Below, piece by piece: positions 1 to 6,202 of a DNA stretch of 46,914 bases; the stretch's first letter is position 1, and every line of letters starts with the position of its first letter. The stretch spans positions 1 through 46,914 of IMG/VR virus record IMGVR_UViG_3300049795_000028; one strand, 5' to 3'. Source of the DNA: a virus. The position numbers and the translations under genes were made by a program. The notes beneath the pieces were generated by a model that was not told where the DNA came from, searched no databases, and saw only the letters and a list, made by a program, of their open reading frames with translations.

Positions 1-162
1 CGTACACCTGAGCATCGCCGTACACCCAAGCATCGCCGTACACCTGAGCATTGCCGTACACCTGAGCATCGCCGTACACCTGAGCATTGCCGTACACCTG
101 AGCATTGCCGTACACCTGAGCATCGCCGTACACCCAAGCATCGCCGTACACCCGAGCATTGC
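1..162. repeat. 18-bp tandem repeat, about 9 copies, inside a coding region
   Basis: The unit is CGTACACCTGAGCATYGC, with copies differing at a few positions (CCTGAG, CCCAAG or CCCGAG; CATCGC or CATTGC). The period is exactly 18 nt, so each unit encodes one six-residue protein repeat on the minus strand. The window starts inside the array, so the true copy number is unknown; an assembly break in the repeat is likely. Confidence 0.95.
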
Positions 163-307
163 CATCTGGCAGATTTTCGCTTTCAATCCAGCCGCCTTTT
201 TCTCCTTTTTTGCCCCATTTACAATCTACAATCAGCTCTAATCTGAATAATTTGATCCCTAAAAAATTGACTTTTGTTTCTGCTGTTAATTTGAAGTATT
301 TTTCCAT
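1..307 (-). CDS. hexapeptide-repeat protein, 3' end cut by window edge
   Basis: The ATG is at 307-305 and the frame stays open to the window edge (102 codons), so the C-terminus is missing. The first ~45 residues are unique sequence (starting MEKYFKLTAE, ending GGWIESENLP). After that comes a six-residue repeat, G-[DN]-A-[QWR]-V-Y, nine to ten times in register. Such repeats are typical of left-handed beta-helix or related solenoid folds; I infer a repetitive solenoid and no enzymatic role. The leader is A-rich without a Shine-Dalgarno site. It lies downstream of a terminator that closes the 364-642 gene. No function is assigned. Confidence 0.8.
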   Translation of the reverse strand, partial: MEKYFKLTAETKVNFLGIKLFRLELIVDCKWGKKGEKGGWIESENLPDGNARVYGDAWVYGDAQVYGNAQVYGNAQVYGDAQVYGNAQVYGDAWVYGDAQVY

Positions 308-337
308 GTTTTTTGTTTTTCTGTTGGATTTATAAAT

Positions 338-365
338 AAAAAAGGCTATCAGTAGAGAACCTTTT
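338..365 (-). terminator. intrinsic terminator after the 364-642 gene
   Basis: On the minus strand AAAAGGTTcTC pairs with GAtAGCCTTTT around a 4-nt loop, followed by a T6 run. The stop codon of the upstream gene lies in the base of the stem. Confidence 0.7.
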
Positions 366-642
366 AGAACATTTGTAGTTGGGCGCCTGAGTCCGGCTGC
401 CAATTAATATCCATTGCCAAGGGATCATAGCCTTCCTTTTCGAGAACACCCATCAATGTTGAGTATTGTTCGTATGTTGCCGGTTCACATCCGCTTATAT
501 ACAGGATGTCTGCTTCATTTTGGCGGAGGTGCCCGCCATTATCGAGTTCGTAAATATCGAACATGTCGTCTGAACCCTTTTTGCTTTCAGGGTCGTAACC
601 AAATACACAGTTGTATTGGTCGATAAGAAAAATAATTTTCAT
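364..642 (-). CDS. hypothetical protein, 92 aa
   Basis: I do not recognise this small acidic protein. It starts MKIIFLIDQY and has no obvious signal peptide or membrane segment; the hydrophobic start looks like a buried first beta strand. The start is well supported: AGGAGG sits about 6 nt upstream, one of the few strong Shine-Dalgarno sites in the window. It is flanked by terminators on both sides (673-695 upstream, 338-365 downstream), so it is either monocistronic or transcribed by read-through of the upstream one. No promoter of the recurring type is visible directly before it. Confidence 0.75.
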   Translation of the reverse strand: MKIIFLIDQYNCVFGYDPESKKGSDDMFDIYELDNGGHLRQNEADILYISGCEPATYEQYSTLMGVLEKEGYDPLAMDINWQPDSGAQLQMF

Positions 643-672
643 TTGTTGCCTCCTTTTTAAAATTTTGTGAAT

Positions 673-695
673 AAAAAAACCGGCATTAGGCCGGC
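673..695 (-). terminator. intrinsic terminator after the 721-1105 gene
   Basis: Minus strand: CCGGC, loop CTAAT, GCCGG, then T7. It lies 26 nt past the stop of the upstream gene. Confidence 0.8.
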
Positions 696-720
696 GTCGT
701 GTTGTTTTCTGTCGTATTTA

Positions 721-1105
721 CTATAGCTGTGCTTTGAGTTCCTTTAAAATAGCTTTCAGGTGCTTTTCTGTAAGCGTATTATTCCATTGTTTTTGCAGGG
801 TCGGGCATTCTTGAAGTGCTTTTTCCCCGTGAATGTACGCGTACATATTTGCTACTTTTTCTGAACTGGAGAAATCCGTGTTCACCTCTCCGAAGTTCTC
901 TTTCTCGTATTGTTTAATTTCTTCGATAGCGGCGAATATTCCCGGGCCATCAGCGAGGAATTTCTCCGCGGCGGAATAGCCTATAATAAAGTAGTCATTG
1001 TTAAATAGTTCATTATGCAAATCCCTGGCGTTAATCCCTGGATCAATTGCCTTCTAACTTTTGGATTCCGTGCGCTACAACAGCGCTGTTGATTTCTGCT
1101 TTCAT
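721..1105 (-). CDS. conserved phage protein (INARDLHNELF type) broken by a +1 frameshift
   Basis: The main frame (721 to about 1075) carries KAIDPGINARDLHNELF and then FIIGYSAAEKFL and EKVANMYAYIHGE. These look like a family of small proteins I remember from Bacteroidota phages and prophages, possibly DUF7222; the name is from memory. This frame has no ATG at its start, only a TTG at 1020, although conserved-looking sequence continues upstream of it. A second frame supplies an ATG at 1105 and the residues MKAEINSAVVAHGIQKLEGN before a stop at 1043. Skipping one base near 1053-1056 (GAAGGC) joins them as ...QKLE-AIDPGINARD..., about 127 aa. The extra base is either an assembly error, a real mutation or a recoding site. 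The segment resembles the start of the 9173 protein (MTKAEINST), perhaps by chance. Confidence 0.7.
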
Positions 1106-1127
1106 TTTTGGGGGTTTTGTGGGAAAT

Positions 1128-1156
1128 AAAAAAGCCCCACATTTCTGTGAGGCTTT
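1128..1156 (-). terminator. intrinsic terminator of the large ncRNA
   Basis: Minus strand: AAAGCC-T-CACA, GAAA loop, TGTG-G-GGCTTT, then T-rich tail (A run at 1128-1133 on plus). It lies just upstream of the 721-1105 gene and so closes transcription from the 1933 promoter. Confidence 0.85.
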
Positions 1157-1927
1157 CTATTGCTCGGTTTATTTACTTATTTTTGGGTTGAACTGCTATG
1201 TTAATGCCCAGGTTTTTAAAGCCTGCATTCTGTTAATAACGGGCGGTTAATTGGATAGCGTCCAATGCGCTTAATATTATATAGTTCTGTGATTTTTTAT
1301 TGATTCGGTGCCATAATTGGCACGGGGGTACAGTCATAACCCTGAGTTTATTAATCCGCCCAGCTCGTATTGCCGTATTAAAAGAATTGCTTTTTATTGG
1401 TTCCCTCACCGAAGATAAAAAGCCTTTTAACCGCTTTGGCACAATAACCGCTAATATATAGGCTCGTATTCACTGCGATAACACAAACACGTTGAAAGGG
1501 GTAGGTATTAAAAGAGGTGTACAAAAAACCACCTGAGCGCGTCCGTAAGAGTTGCCCCGTTCCCATCTATTCAAAGTATTCATTAAGTCAAAGAACTCAG
1601 AAAATAGACCCCAAAAATCGATTGGCGGGGTCAAACCTGATATTAAAACTTTCCTAACCTATAAGAGAGAAGTAAACAATGCACTGTTGTATATGTACGC
1701 AATAGAATGTTTTCACTCTCATTTAGCTTGCATCGTTGCCACTGTTTACCAGCGTTCCCGCTGTTGTCCTATGCTTGCTATCAAGCTACTGGCTTCCCTA
1801 TTACCACTAAGGCCCGCCTCCGTTTCATTATAGGGCTTTAACTTTACAGATACGGCACTATTCGCACTCGTATATATGGTATTAAAAAGGCTTTAAAGAA
1901 CGATTATCAAATAATTGCTTTGTTTGA
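1128..1927 (-). ncRNA. large structured non-coding RNA, about 800 nt (candidate)
   Basis: The region is bounded by a full promoter (1933-1965) and a strong terminator (1128-1156), both on the minus strand, and no ORF inside looks like protein. Perfect local helices, given as plus coordinates of the two arms: 1250-1255/1261-1266; 1308-1313/1318-1323; 1378-1384 plus 1389-1397 with 1415-1430 (16 bp with a 4-nt bulge); 1515-1519/1530-1534; 1607-1612/1627-1632; 1750-1754/1759-1763, closed by a GGAA (GNRA) tetraloop on the minus strand; 1773-1777/1782-1786; and 1796-1801/1830-1835. The motif CTTTTAATAC occurs three times (1375-1384, 1505-1514 and, with one extra T, 1879-1889). Size, phage context and lack of ORFs recall the large ornate RNAs GOLLD and ROOL, but membership is not shown. 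Confidence 0.6.
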
Positions 1928-1932
1928 CGTTA

Positions 1933-1965
1933 CAAATATACGGCAATATGTGATGTGATTCCAAA
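1933..1965 (-). promoter_or_regulatory. promoter, TTTG-N21-TATATTTG, for the ncRNA
   Basis: On the plus strand CAAATATA (1933-1940) is followed after exactly 21 nt by CAAA (1962-1965). On the minus strand this is the Bacteroidota -33/-7 promoter with the same 21-nt spacing as the promoters at 7068 and 8427. Predicted start about 1927. Confidence 0.75.
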
Positions 1966-2642
1966 TTGAAAATCGCAAATTTTGATTTTAACATTTGCAA
2001 TATTTGCAAATGAGCCGCTGCAACCCTTGATAATAGGGCAAAGTAGAAATTATTTAGAATGAGTATAAATAATATTGGCTATAATGATGAGGTATATATT
2101 ATTTTATCGCAGATAAAAACCCCTTTCCCGCCCCATATTCCCAGCCGCTAAGATCATGCATTTAATAATATGGTGAATATCTCCAAAGACCTTGTATATA
2201 ATTATGCTTTTCTACCCTAAAAATATACGCCCTATATTGTCGTATAATAATAATTATGTTAAATAGCAATGATCTATCCCCATGCCCAGCCCCTCCCCTA
2301 CCCCACTACATAAGCGCGGCATTCAATTATAAGACGCTCTCAAGTGCCGGGCGTTCGCTTTGCGTTCGGGATTGGGATGGGGGGCAGGGGTGCTTTTGTA
2401 GGACATAATCCCCCATCACAGATTTTTCATACATTTCGAACCCCTCTTACCTAACTACCTGATAATGAACCACTTGAATAAAACAGCTATTTCTTGATGC
2501 CTTGCCCGGCCCGACTTCCGGAAATAAATGACCCGGAGGGGTGTTTCGGGACCCGAGTACCTGGAGCTGGTCATAAATATATTTCTCTCGTTGAATTTTG
2601 CCCTCATTCTCCGCCCAGGTGGGGTGGAGCTATGAGAAATAC
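1966..2642. other. apparently non-coding region; AT-rich inverted repeats and a G-rich tract
   Basis: I see no convincing ORF on either strand. The left part (1966-2280) is AT-rich and holds overlapping inverted repeats, such as ATTTGCAATATTTGCAAAT near 1991-2009 and AAAATC...GATTTT near 1970-1990. The middle (2280-2400) switches to C-rich then G-rich sequence on the plus strand. An origin, a packaging site or a regulatory hub are all possible; nothing decides between them. Confidence 0.4.
2368..2390 (+). other. G-quadruplex motif
   Basis: Four G runs with short loops: GGG-ATT-GGG-AT-GGGGGG-CA-GGGG. This meets the usual G3+N1-7 rule. A C-rich tract (about 2282-2305) lies 70-90 nt upstream, so the strand could instead fold into a hairpin. 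Confidence 0.6.
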
Positions 2643-2747
2643 ATGAACTTCGAAAAAGGGAAGCGCGTCAACATGTGTGACGGTGATCTTAAAACGATCT
2701 GCGGTGCCCTCGGGCTGATCGTGACGGTGAGTGTGGTGGTGAACTAA
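2643..2747 (+). CDS. small hydrophobic-tailed protein, 34 aa
   Basis: ATG at 2643 and TAA at 2745-2747. The first half is polar (MNFEKGKRVN) and the C-terminal half is hydrophobic (LGLIVTVSVVV), compatible with a short membrane-associated peptide. No strong ribosome site is seen. It lies 42 nt before the next small gene on the same strand, and that gene has its own promoter. It could be a chance ORF; support comes from its position and composition only. Confidence 0.4.
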   Translation: MNFEKGKRVNMCDGDLKTICGALGLIVTVSVVVN

Positions 2748-2754
2748 ATTTCAC

Positions 2755-2762
2755 TATGTTTG
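2755..2762 (+). promoter_or_regulatory. -7 element TATGTTTG before the 50-aa gene
   Basis: Matches TAnnTTTG and lies 28 nt before the ATG at 2790. No exact -33 TTTG lies at the usual spacing, so this is a partial match. Confidence 0.45.
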
Positions 2763-2789
2763 CACCCAACTTAAAAACTTAAAGAAGCC

Positions 2790-2942
2790 ATGAACAAGTA
2801 TTTCACAACCGTAAAGAACCACGAGAATCACATCGTTTTCGCGGGCATCGTCCTTTTTGAATCTGACGCAAAGGCGCAGGACTACAAAATCTCAGCTGAG
2901 GCAGGTGGCAACACCGTGATCTTGGTGTATCAGGCGGAGTAA
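2790..2942 (+). CDS. hypothetical protein, 50 aa
   Basis: ATG at 2790, TAA at 2940-2942. The sequence (MNKYFTTVKNHENHIVFAGI, then a C-terminal NTVILVYQAE) looks like a compact alpha/beta fold of real coding character. It has a promoter-like element upstream and a perfect terminator 20 nt downstream, so it is probably a monocistronic small gene. The function is unknown. Confidence 0.65.
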   Translation: MNKYFTTVKNHENHIVFAGIVLFESDAKAQDYKISAEAGGNTVILVYQAE

Positions 2943-2960
2943 TATCCTACTGACAAATGA

Positions 2961-2993
2961 AAAAGCCCTTGATGATCTCAAGGGCTTTTTTTA
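2961..2993. terminator. two-way terminator between converging genes
   Basis: AAAAAGCCCTTGA and TCAAGGGCTTTTT form a 13-bp perfect stem around TGATC, followed by more T. It works for the plus gene ending at 2942 and for the long minus operon whose last stop is at 2991-2993. Confidence 0.95.
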
Positions 2994-3227
2994 TGCTGCC
3001 ATGTGAGTCGGAAGGAGGAGCTTCGCTTTCCTCGTGCCTGGCAATTTCGTAGATACAACGAGCACCTTCTCCACCGTCCAGCCGTGCTTTTTCCATATAG
3101 CCCATGGCATCCTGTCGCCAATGTAGTCACTGATGCAGTCCTTCCGCAGGTAGCGCGTGGAGTTGATCATCATGGCACCCTTCGGGTCCCGGATGCAGTA
3201 TGCAATGTGTGATTCTGGTTTGCTCAT
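2991..3227 (-). CDS. hypothetical protein, 78 aa; last gene of the minus operon
   Basis: Basic protein starting MSKPESHIAYCIRDPKGAMM, with a central WAIWKKHGWTVEKV segment. I do not recognise it. It starts 5 nt after the stop of the 44-aa gene, and its stop codon touches the operon terminator, so it is the distal gene of the 7062-2991 operon. The wording of the N-terminus (a short protein that handles a single residue pattern, INSTRYLRKDCI) suggests a small beta-rich domain; no function is inferred. Confidence 0.75.
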   Translation of the reverse strand: MSKPESHIAYCIRDPKGAMMINSTRYLRKDCISDYIGDRMPWAIWKKHGWTVEKVLVVSTKLPGTRKAKLLLPTHMAA

Positions 3228-3231
3228 AGCT

Positions 3232-3366
3232 TTAATAATTTTCCATTACCCCGTCATATTCAAGCTGGGTCATCATAAACATTCCGCCCTCCGGATTTCC
3301 TTCGCGGTCAATCTCCTGCTCCATGAGCTGCTCGATCTCTGTGAGGTCGGAAGGTTCTGGATTCAT
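3232..3366 (-). CDS. hypothetical acidic protein, 44 aa
   Basis: ATG at 3366-3364 overlaps the stop of the preceding gene as ATGA, and the stop is at 3232-3234, five nucleotides before the next start. The protein is acidic and Met-rich (MNPEPSDLTEIEQLMEQEID, then MFMMTQLEY). The overlaps on both sides are good evidence that this short gene is translated, by coupling. Function is unknown. Confidence 0.75.
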   Translation of the reverse strand: MNPEPSDLTEIEQLMEQEIDREGNPEGGMFMMTQLEYDGVMENY

Positions 3367-3773
3367 TTTACTGGCAGATTTTCTATGTGTCCTTTAACGA
3401 GCTGATCAATGCAGCAGTGTCCGTGCCGATAGGGCCTGTCCCCGTCCTTACATCGGTCGTAGTACTTGCAATTTTTAATGTCCGGCTTATCCACCACAGC
3501 CTGAAAAATCTGCTCTTTAGTGGGTGACACCTTATGCAGCTTGTAAAGGTTGTGCAGCGTCCGCAGGATATCACAGCTTGCCGTAGTGGAGCTGTAACCG
3601 ATATGCTTCCGCGCCTTCGCCACGACCTCCCTGCCGGCATCCGTCATGTGATCACTGATCTTATGGTGATATGCCTGCCACTCCATCCGATGAAAGATAG
3701 GAGAATACAACTCCACAAAGCGGAGCTGCATCTTCTGTCTTATGCGGGTGCTGAATAGCATTTTAGTCTGCAA
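3363..3773 (-). CDS. hypothetical protein with C-terminal Cys/His cluster, 136 aa
   Basis: A basic helical N-terminal half is followed by a C-terminal segment with five cysteines and two histidines in a short span (CKYYDRC... about 10 residues ...HGHCC near residues 102-124), which could hold a metal ion. It overlaps the upstream Tad2-like gene by 11 nt and is coupled downstream through ATGA. The second in-frame ATG (residue 5) would remove most of the upstream overlap. Not recognised. Confidence 0.75.
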   Translation of the reverse strand: MQTKMLFSTRIRQKMQLRFVELYSPIFHRMEWQAYHHKISDHMTDAGREVVAKARKHIGYSSTTASCDILRTLHNLYKLHKVSPTKEQIFQAVVDKPDIKNCKYYDRCKDGDRPYRHGHCCIDQLVKGHIENLPVK

Positions 3774-4125
3774 GGTTTATTACTTCGTACCAGTCTTCTG
3801 CCATCACATCCTGGGAGGATGCGTTCCACCCGGAGATATTGTTGTCCTTGTCAACGATCGCCATCTGGTTGTTATAGTGAATTGCGCGCCCGCGACTTGC
3901 GAAAACGTTTTTCACCAATGCTGGCACCGAAGTCATCTTCGGAATGATATCCATCTCAATGGTTGCCGGAACCTGTCTGAAAACAAACATCCCTTTGCCA
4001 TTCCATCCGGCACGTTGAACAAGTCCACCAGCCTTTAACGTTTTTGTAGCTTCACCAAAAGAGAATGGCCCTGCTACCTGTTTTAAATTATCCATGATTC
4101 GTATCGGGTTCATTAAGCCGCCCAA
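3763..4125 (-). CDS. DUF2829 / Tad2-like protein (possible Thoeris anti-defence)
   Basis: From about residue 20 the protein follows the DUF2829 pattern: SFGEATKTLKAGGLVQRAGW then NGKGMF, a variable middle, and a C-terminal GWNASSQDVMAEDWYEV matching the family ending (W-x-A-S-x-x-D-x-x-A-x-D-W). Length (120 aa) is normal with a ~15-residue N-terminal extension; ATGs at residues 5 and 11 are alternatives. Known: the phage protein Tad2, of this family, binds the cyclic ADP-ribose signal of Thoeris defence and so blocks abortive infection; relatives bind other defence nucleotides. Inferred: the same kind of role here. DUF2829 proteins are diverse, so the ligand is open. It sits mid-operon among small unknown genes. 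Confidence 0.8.
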   Translation of the reverse strand: MGGLMNPIRIMDNLKQVAGPFSFGEATKTLKAGGLVQRAGWNGKGMFVFRQVPATIEMDIIPKMTSVPALVKNVFASRGRAIHYNNQMAIVDKDNNISGWNASSQDVMAEDWYEVINLAD

Positions 4126-4130
4126 GGCTG

Positions 4131-4559
4131 TTATTCACATTCGCAAAATTTCATTCTTGACCCGCAGTATCTGCAAATTTTTCCATCATAGCTGATGAAT
4201 TCAAGGTTGTCGAAAATACAGAAGGCGTATTCTGTTGGCACATTCGTTGAAGCGTTGCCATCTTCGCTGTTCAGATGTACGGAGCCGTCCTTTAAAAATA
4301 TTTCCTTCACCTTCCATTCGAAGGCTTCTGTCTCCCAGTTCTTAAATTTTACAGTCGCAGATACCGGGAATTTGCTTTCTATGTGGTGAAGTATGGCAAG
4401 CTCAAAATAGGAGTGCTGACATAAGGCGGATTTGATAACCTCGAAGCTGCGCGGGATATCGATTGTTTTATCCACCGCCTTTTGCATGATCTCACGAATG
4501 TAATCCTGCTGCTCCCTAACGCGCTTAGCGAGGAATCTTATGTCATCCATCTCCTTCAT
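4131..4559 (-). CDS. hypothetical protein with C-terminal zinc-binding motif, 142 aa
   Basis: The N-terminal part is helical and polar (FLAKRVREQQDYIREIM), the middle is beta-like, and the last 15 residues hold CRYCGSRMKFCEC: a CxxC plus CxC pair that could bind one zinc. It overlaps the stop of the small membrane gene upstream as ATGA and ends 5 nt before the Tad2-like gene. The family is not recognised. Confidence 0.75.
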   Translation of the reverse strand: MKEMDDIRFLAKRVREQQDYIREIMQKAVDKTIDIPRSFEVIKSALCQHSYFELAILHHIESKFPVSATVKFKNWETEAFEWKVKEIFLKDGSVHLNSEDGNASTNVPTEYAFCIFDNLEFISYDGKICRYCGSRMKFCECE

Positions 4560-4675
4560 TTTTTCAAAATCTCTTTAACGTTTTCCATCACTGTGGCGAT
4601 CACAGCGTATGCAAAGACAGCCGTAAGAAACGCCTCCGTAGGGTATTCACGTATTGTTTCAAAGAATGTCGCCAT
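4556..4675 (-). CDS. single-pass membrane protein, 39 aa
   Basis: The frame is open further upstream to 4786, but that part lies inside the preceding gene. I choose the ATG at 4675 because it overlaps the preceding stop as TGATG, and because the protein then is a neat short membrane peptide: MATFFETIREYPTE, a hydrophobic stretch FLTAVFAYAVIATVM, and a basic tail ending KEILKK. Its own stop overlaps the next ATG (ATGA). Function is unknown; an inner-membrane location is likely. Confidence 0.7.
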   Translation of the reverse strand: MATFFETIREYPTEAFLTAVFAYAVIATVMENVKEILKK

Positions 4676-4950
4676 CAGATAATTGGTTTTATGGGGATCC
4701 GCAACTCTGTTTGATCTACGTTCACCGTTGGGTAACTCGGAGTATAACCTCCCGGTATGCCAGGGAAGATGAATTGCTTCCCACATTGGGTGCAGTTGAT
4801 CTCCAAATCAGCGCGATATCCGGTCACGGGGCCACCATCGACCTCCGTGAGGCGGGTGACGTTACACTGAGCATGGAAGCGCTCGTGTGCGCACTCCTTA
4901 CCGAAGTTCTCCATCGGATTATTTGCCTGTTCCTGCCCCATCCTCTGCAC
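4675..4950 (-). CDS. hypothetical protein, 91 aa, zinc-ribbon-like half site
   Basis: Contains CTQCGKQF near residue 53, a zinc-ribbon-like CxxC, with earlier Cys/His residues (ECAHERFHAQC, residues 19-29) that could complete a metal site. The C-terminus is Pro/Ile-rich. It overlaps the preceding gene by 32 nt; the ATG at residue 13 would shift the start to 4914 and remove the overlap. Not recognised. Confidence 0.65.
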   Translation of the reverse strand: MQRMGQEQANNPMENFGKECAHERFHAQCNVTRLTEVDGGPVTGYRADLEINCTQCGKQFIFPGIPGGYTPSYPTVNVDQTELRIPIKPII

Positions 4951-5119
4951 TGTTAGAATCGTTTGCCAGCTTTTCCACCTGCTTCGGAGGATTCAGCATG
5001 TTTGTCATCAGTGTCGCCTTTGCGAACTCCAGCATGCCAAGCGTTTCAATGTTGGAGACTGTTCCCACCACAGAGAAAGCGCCTTTCTCATCTTGTTCAA
5101 TTACTACTCTTTTGCTCAT
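4919..5119 (-). CDS. hypothetical protein, 66 aa
   Basis: The N-terminal beta strands (MSKRVVIEQDEKGAFSVVG) lead to an amphipathic helix (LGMLEFAKATLMTNML) and a disordered polar tail. It overlaps the upstream gene by 23 nt and the downstream gene by 32 nt. Small proteins of this look (beta hairpin plus LGxLExA helix) are common in Bacteroidota phages; no function is known to me. Confidence 0.65.
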   Translation of the reverse strand: MSKRVVIEQDEKGAFSVVGTVSNIETLGMLEFAKATLMTNMLNPPKQVEKLANDSNSAEDGAGTGK

Positions 5120-5489
5120 CTTCTTTTTGGGTTTTATTGATAGTTGATTTTAACTCTTCCAGCTCCTCCGGGCTCATATCCATGGGCACCCTTTCGATGC
5201 GCGCATGCTGCCCGTTCCAAAAGCCTTCCTTGTAGGATTCGGACCGCTCTTTCACCACGAACCGGTACATGTAGGTGATCATCATGTCCACATCGAGCGA
5301 TGCATGGTCGCCCTGTAATCCGGAGCGTATAAGCGCATCCCGTACAGCATCTTCGGTACGCTCGTAATCGCTTTTTTCTTTTTGCTCGTAATCGACCTGC
5401 TCATCCTCGTTCTTTGATGAGCGCCAGGCCCACACGCAGCAGGTGCCGATGCATAGGGCGACCACTAAAAGCAGCTTAGCTATGTCCAT
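5097..5489 (-). CDS. membrane-anchored protein, 130 aa
   Basis: One N-terminal membrane segment (LLLVVALCIGTCCVWAW, residues 6-22) is followed by a long charged, largely helical soluble part. It could be a signal anchor with the C-terminus outside or inside; the charge balance does not decide it. Neighbouring genes overlap on both sides (14 and 23 nt), so it belongs to the operon. Not recognised. Confidence 0.75.
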   Translation of the reverse strand: MDIAKLLLVVALCIGTCCVWAWRSSKNEDEQVDYEQKEKSDYERTEDAVRDALIRSGLQGDHASLDVDMMITYMYRFVVKERSESYKEGFWNGQHARIERVPMDMSPEELEELKSTINKTQKEDEQKSSN

Positions 5490-6201
5490 TGTCGCCCTCC
5501 CCTCTTATCCATTCGAAATCCTCGGAATTTACTTCCGTCCCCCAAAGCCTTTCCGGGTAATCGTTATTTTTTGGCACTATAAACCGGTTTTTTTCATCAT
5601 CCCAGATCGCTTTTCCCTGCCCGAACTTTGTCAGGTGCTCACGTCTCTTTTTCACCTGCTCCCACTCCTCTTCACTGAGTCCTTCCGGCTTCGGATCCGC
5701 AGAGCTGAATTCCAGCTCCTCCTCGAAGTCTGCATCTGATACCACTCCCAGGGATCTTAACACAAGGAACGCAATGTGCGCATTATGCAGGCCCACAGGA
5801 ATACCTTTTTCGGCTATGCCGGTGATCATCCAGTTATCATCATCGATCCGCGCGATCATGTGTTTTCCCTTGGCATAACAGGTGGGAGAAAATCCTTCGT
5901 CCGTAAGCTTGAGCGTTGTCTCCTCAAATCCGAAGTCCTGCGGGATGAATGGATATTCGGCATGCATGTCCCTGATCTGCTGCTCGGCTATTCCCAGCGC
6001 AGTGTTGGCATCGTGCAGGCGGTCCATAAAGAAGTCCCGCTGCTGCTCCGGGCTCTGCTGATCTATCCACGCAGGATAAACTGTCGTGTCGATATCCGCG
6101 AAAACACGATTTTCGACAATGGATGTTTTTACTCTGTTGGGAAACACTTCCTGTGTCTTTATCCCATCGTGCGGATATCCTCCGAATAGTGATTTTCTCA
6201 T
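5476..6201 (-). CDS. hypothetical protein, 241 aa
   Basis: The largest protein of the left operon. It is soluble and acidic, without signal peptide or membrane segment. The C-terminal third is highly charged (EGLSEEEWEQVKKRREHL near residue 172) and ends in an acidic tail. The overlap with the next gene and the 1-nt gap to the gene before show operon membership. I recognise no motif. Confidence 0.8.
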   Translation of the reverse strand: MRKSLFGGYPHDGIKTQEVFPNRVKTSIVENRVFADIDTTVYPAWIDQQSPEQQRDFFMDRLHDANTALGIAEQQIRDMHAEYPFIPQDFGFEETTLKLTDEGFSPTCYAKGKHMIARIDDDNWMITGIAEKGIPVGLHNAHIAFLVLRSLGVVSDADFEEELEFSSADPKPEGLSEEEWEQVKKRREHLTKFGQGKAIWDDEKNRFIVPKNNDYPERLWGTEVNSEDFEWIRGEGDNGHS

Positions 6202-6202
6202 A

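Noticed and set aside
1-162. Repeat array as CRISPR
   Set aside because: Unit is 18 bp without spacers and stays in frame, coding for a G-[DN]-A-x-V-Y protein repeat.
1047-1833. Four ORFs of 60-93 aa on both strands (1047-1250, 1233-1442, 1378-1566, 1552-1833) as genes
   Set aside because: Odd composition, mutual overlap on both strands, no ribosome sites, and they cross the perfect hairpins of the proposed RNA.
1128-1927. Group II intron
   Set aside because: No domain V-like hairpin with the AGC triad and GAAA tetraloop, no reverse transcriptase ORF, and no exon on either side to be split.
4675-4786. N-terminal extension of the 39-aa membrane gene to 4786
   Set aside because: It would lie wholly inside the upstream gene in another frame; the TGATG junction supports the start at 4675.
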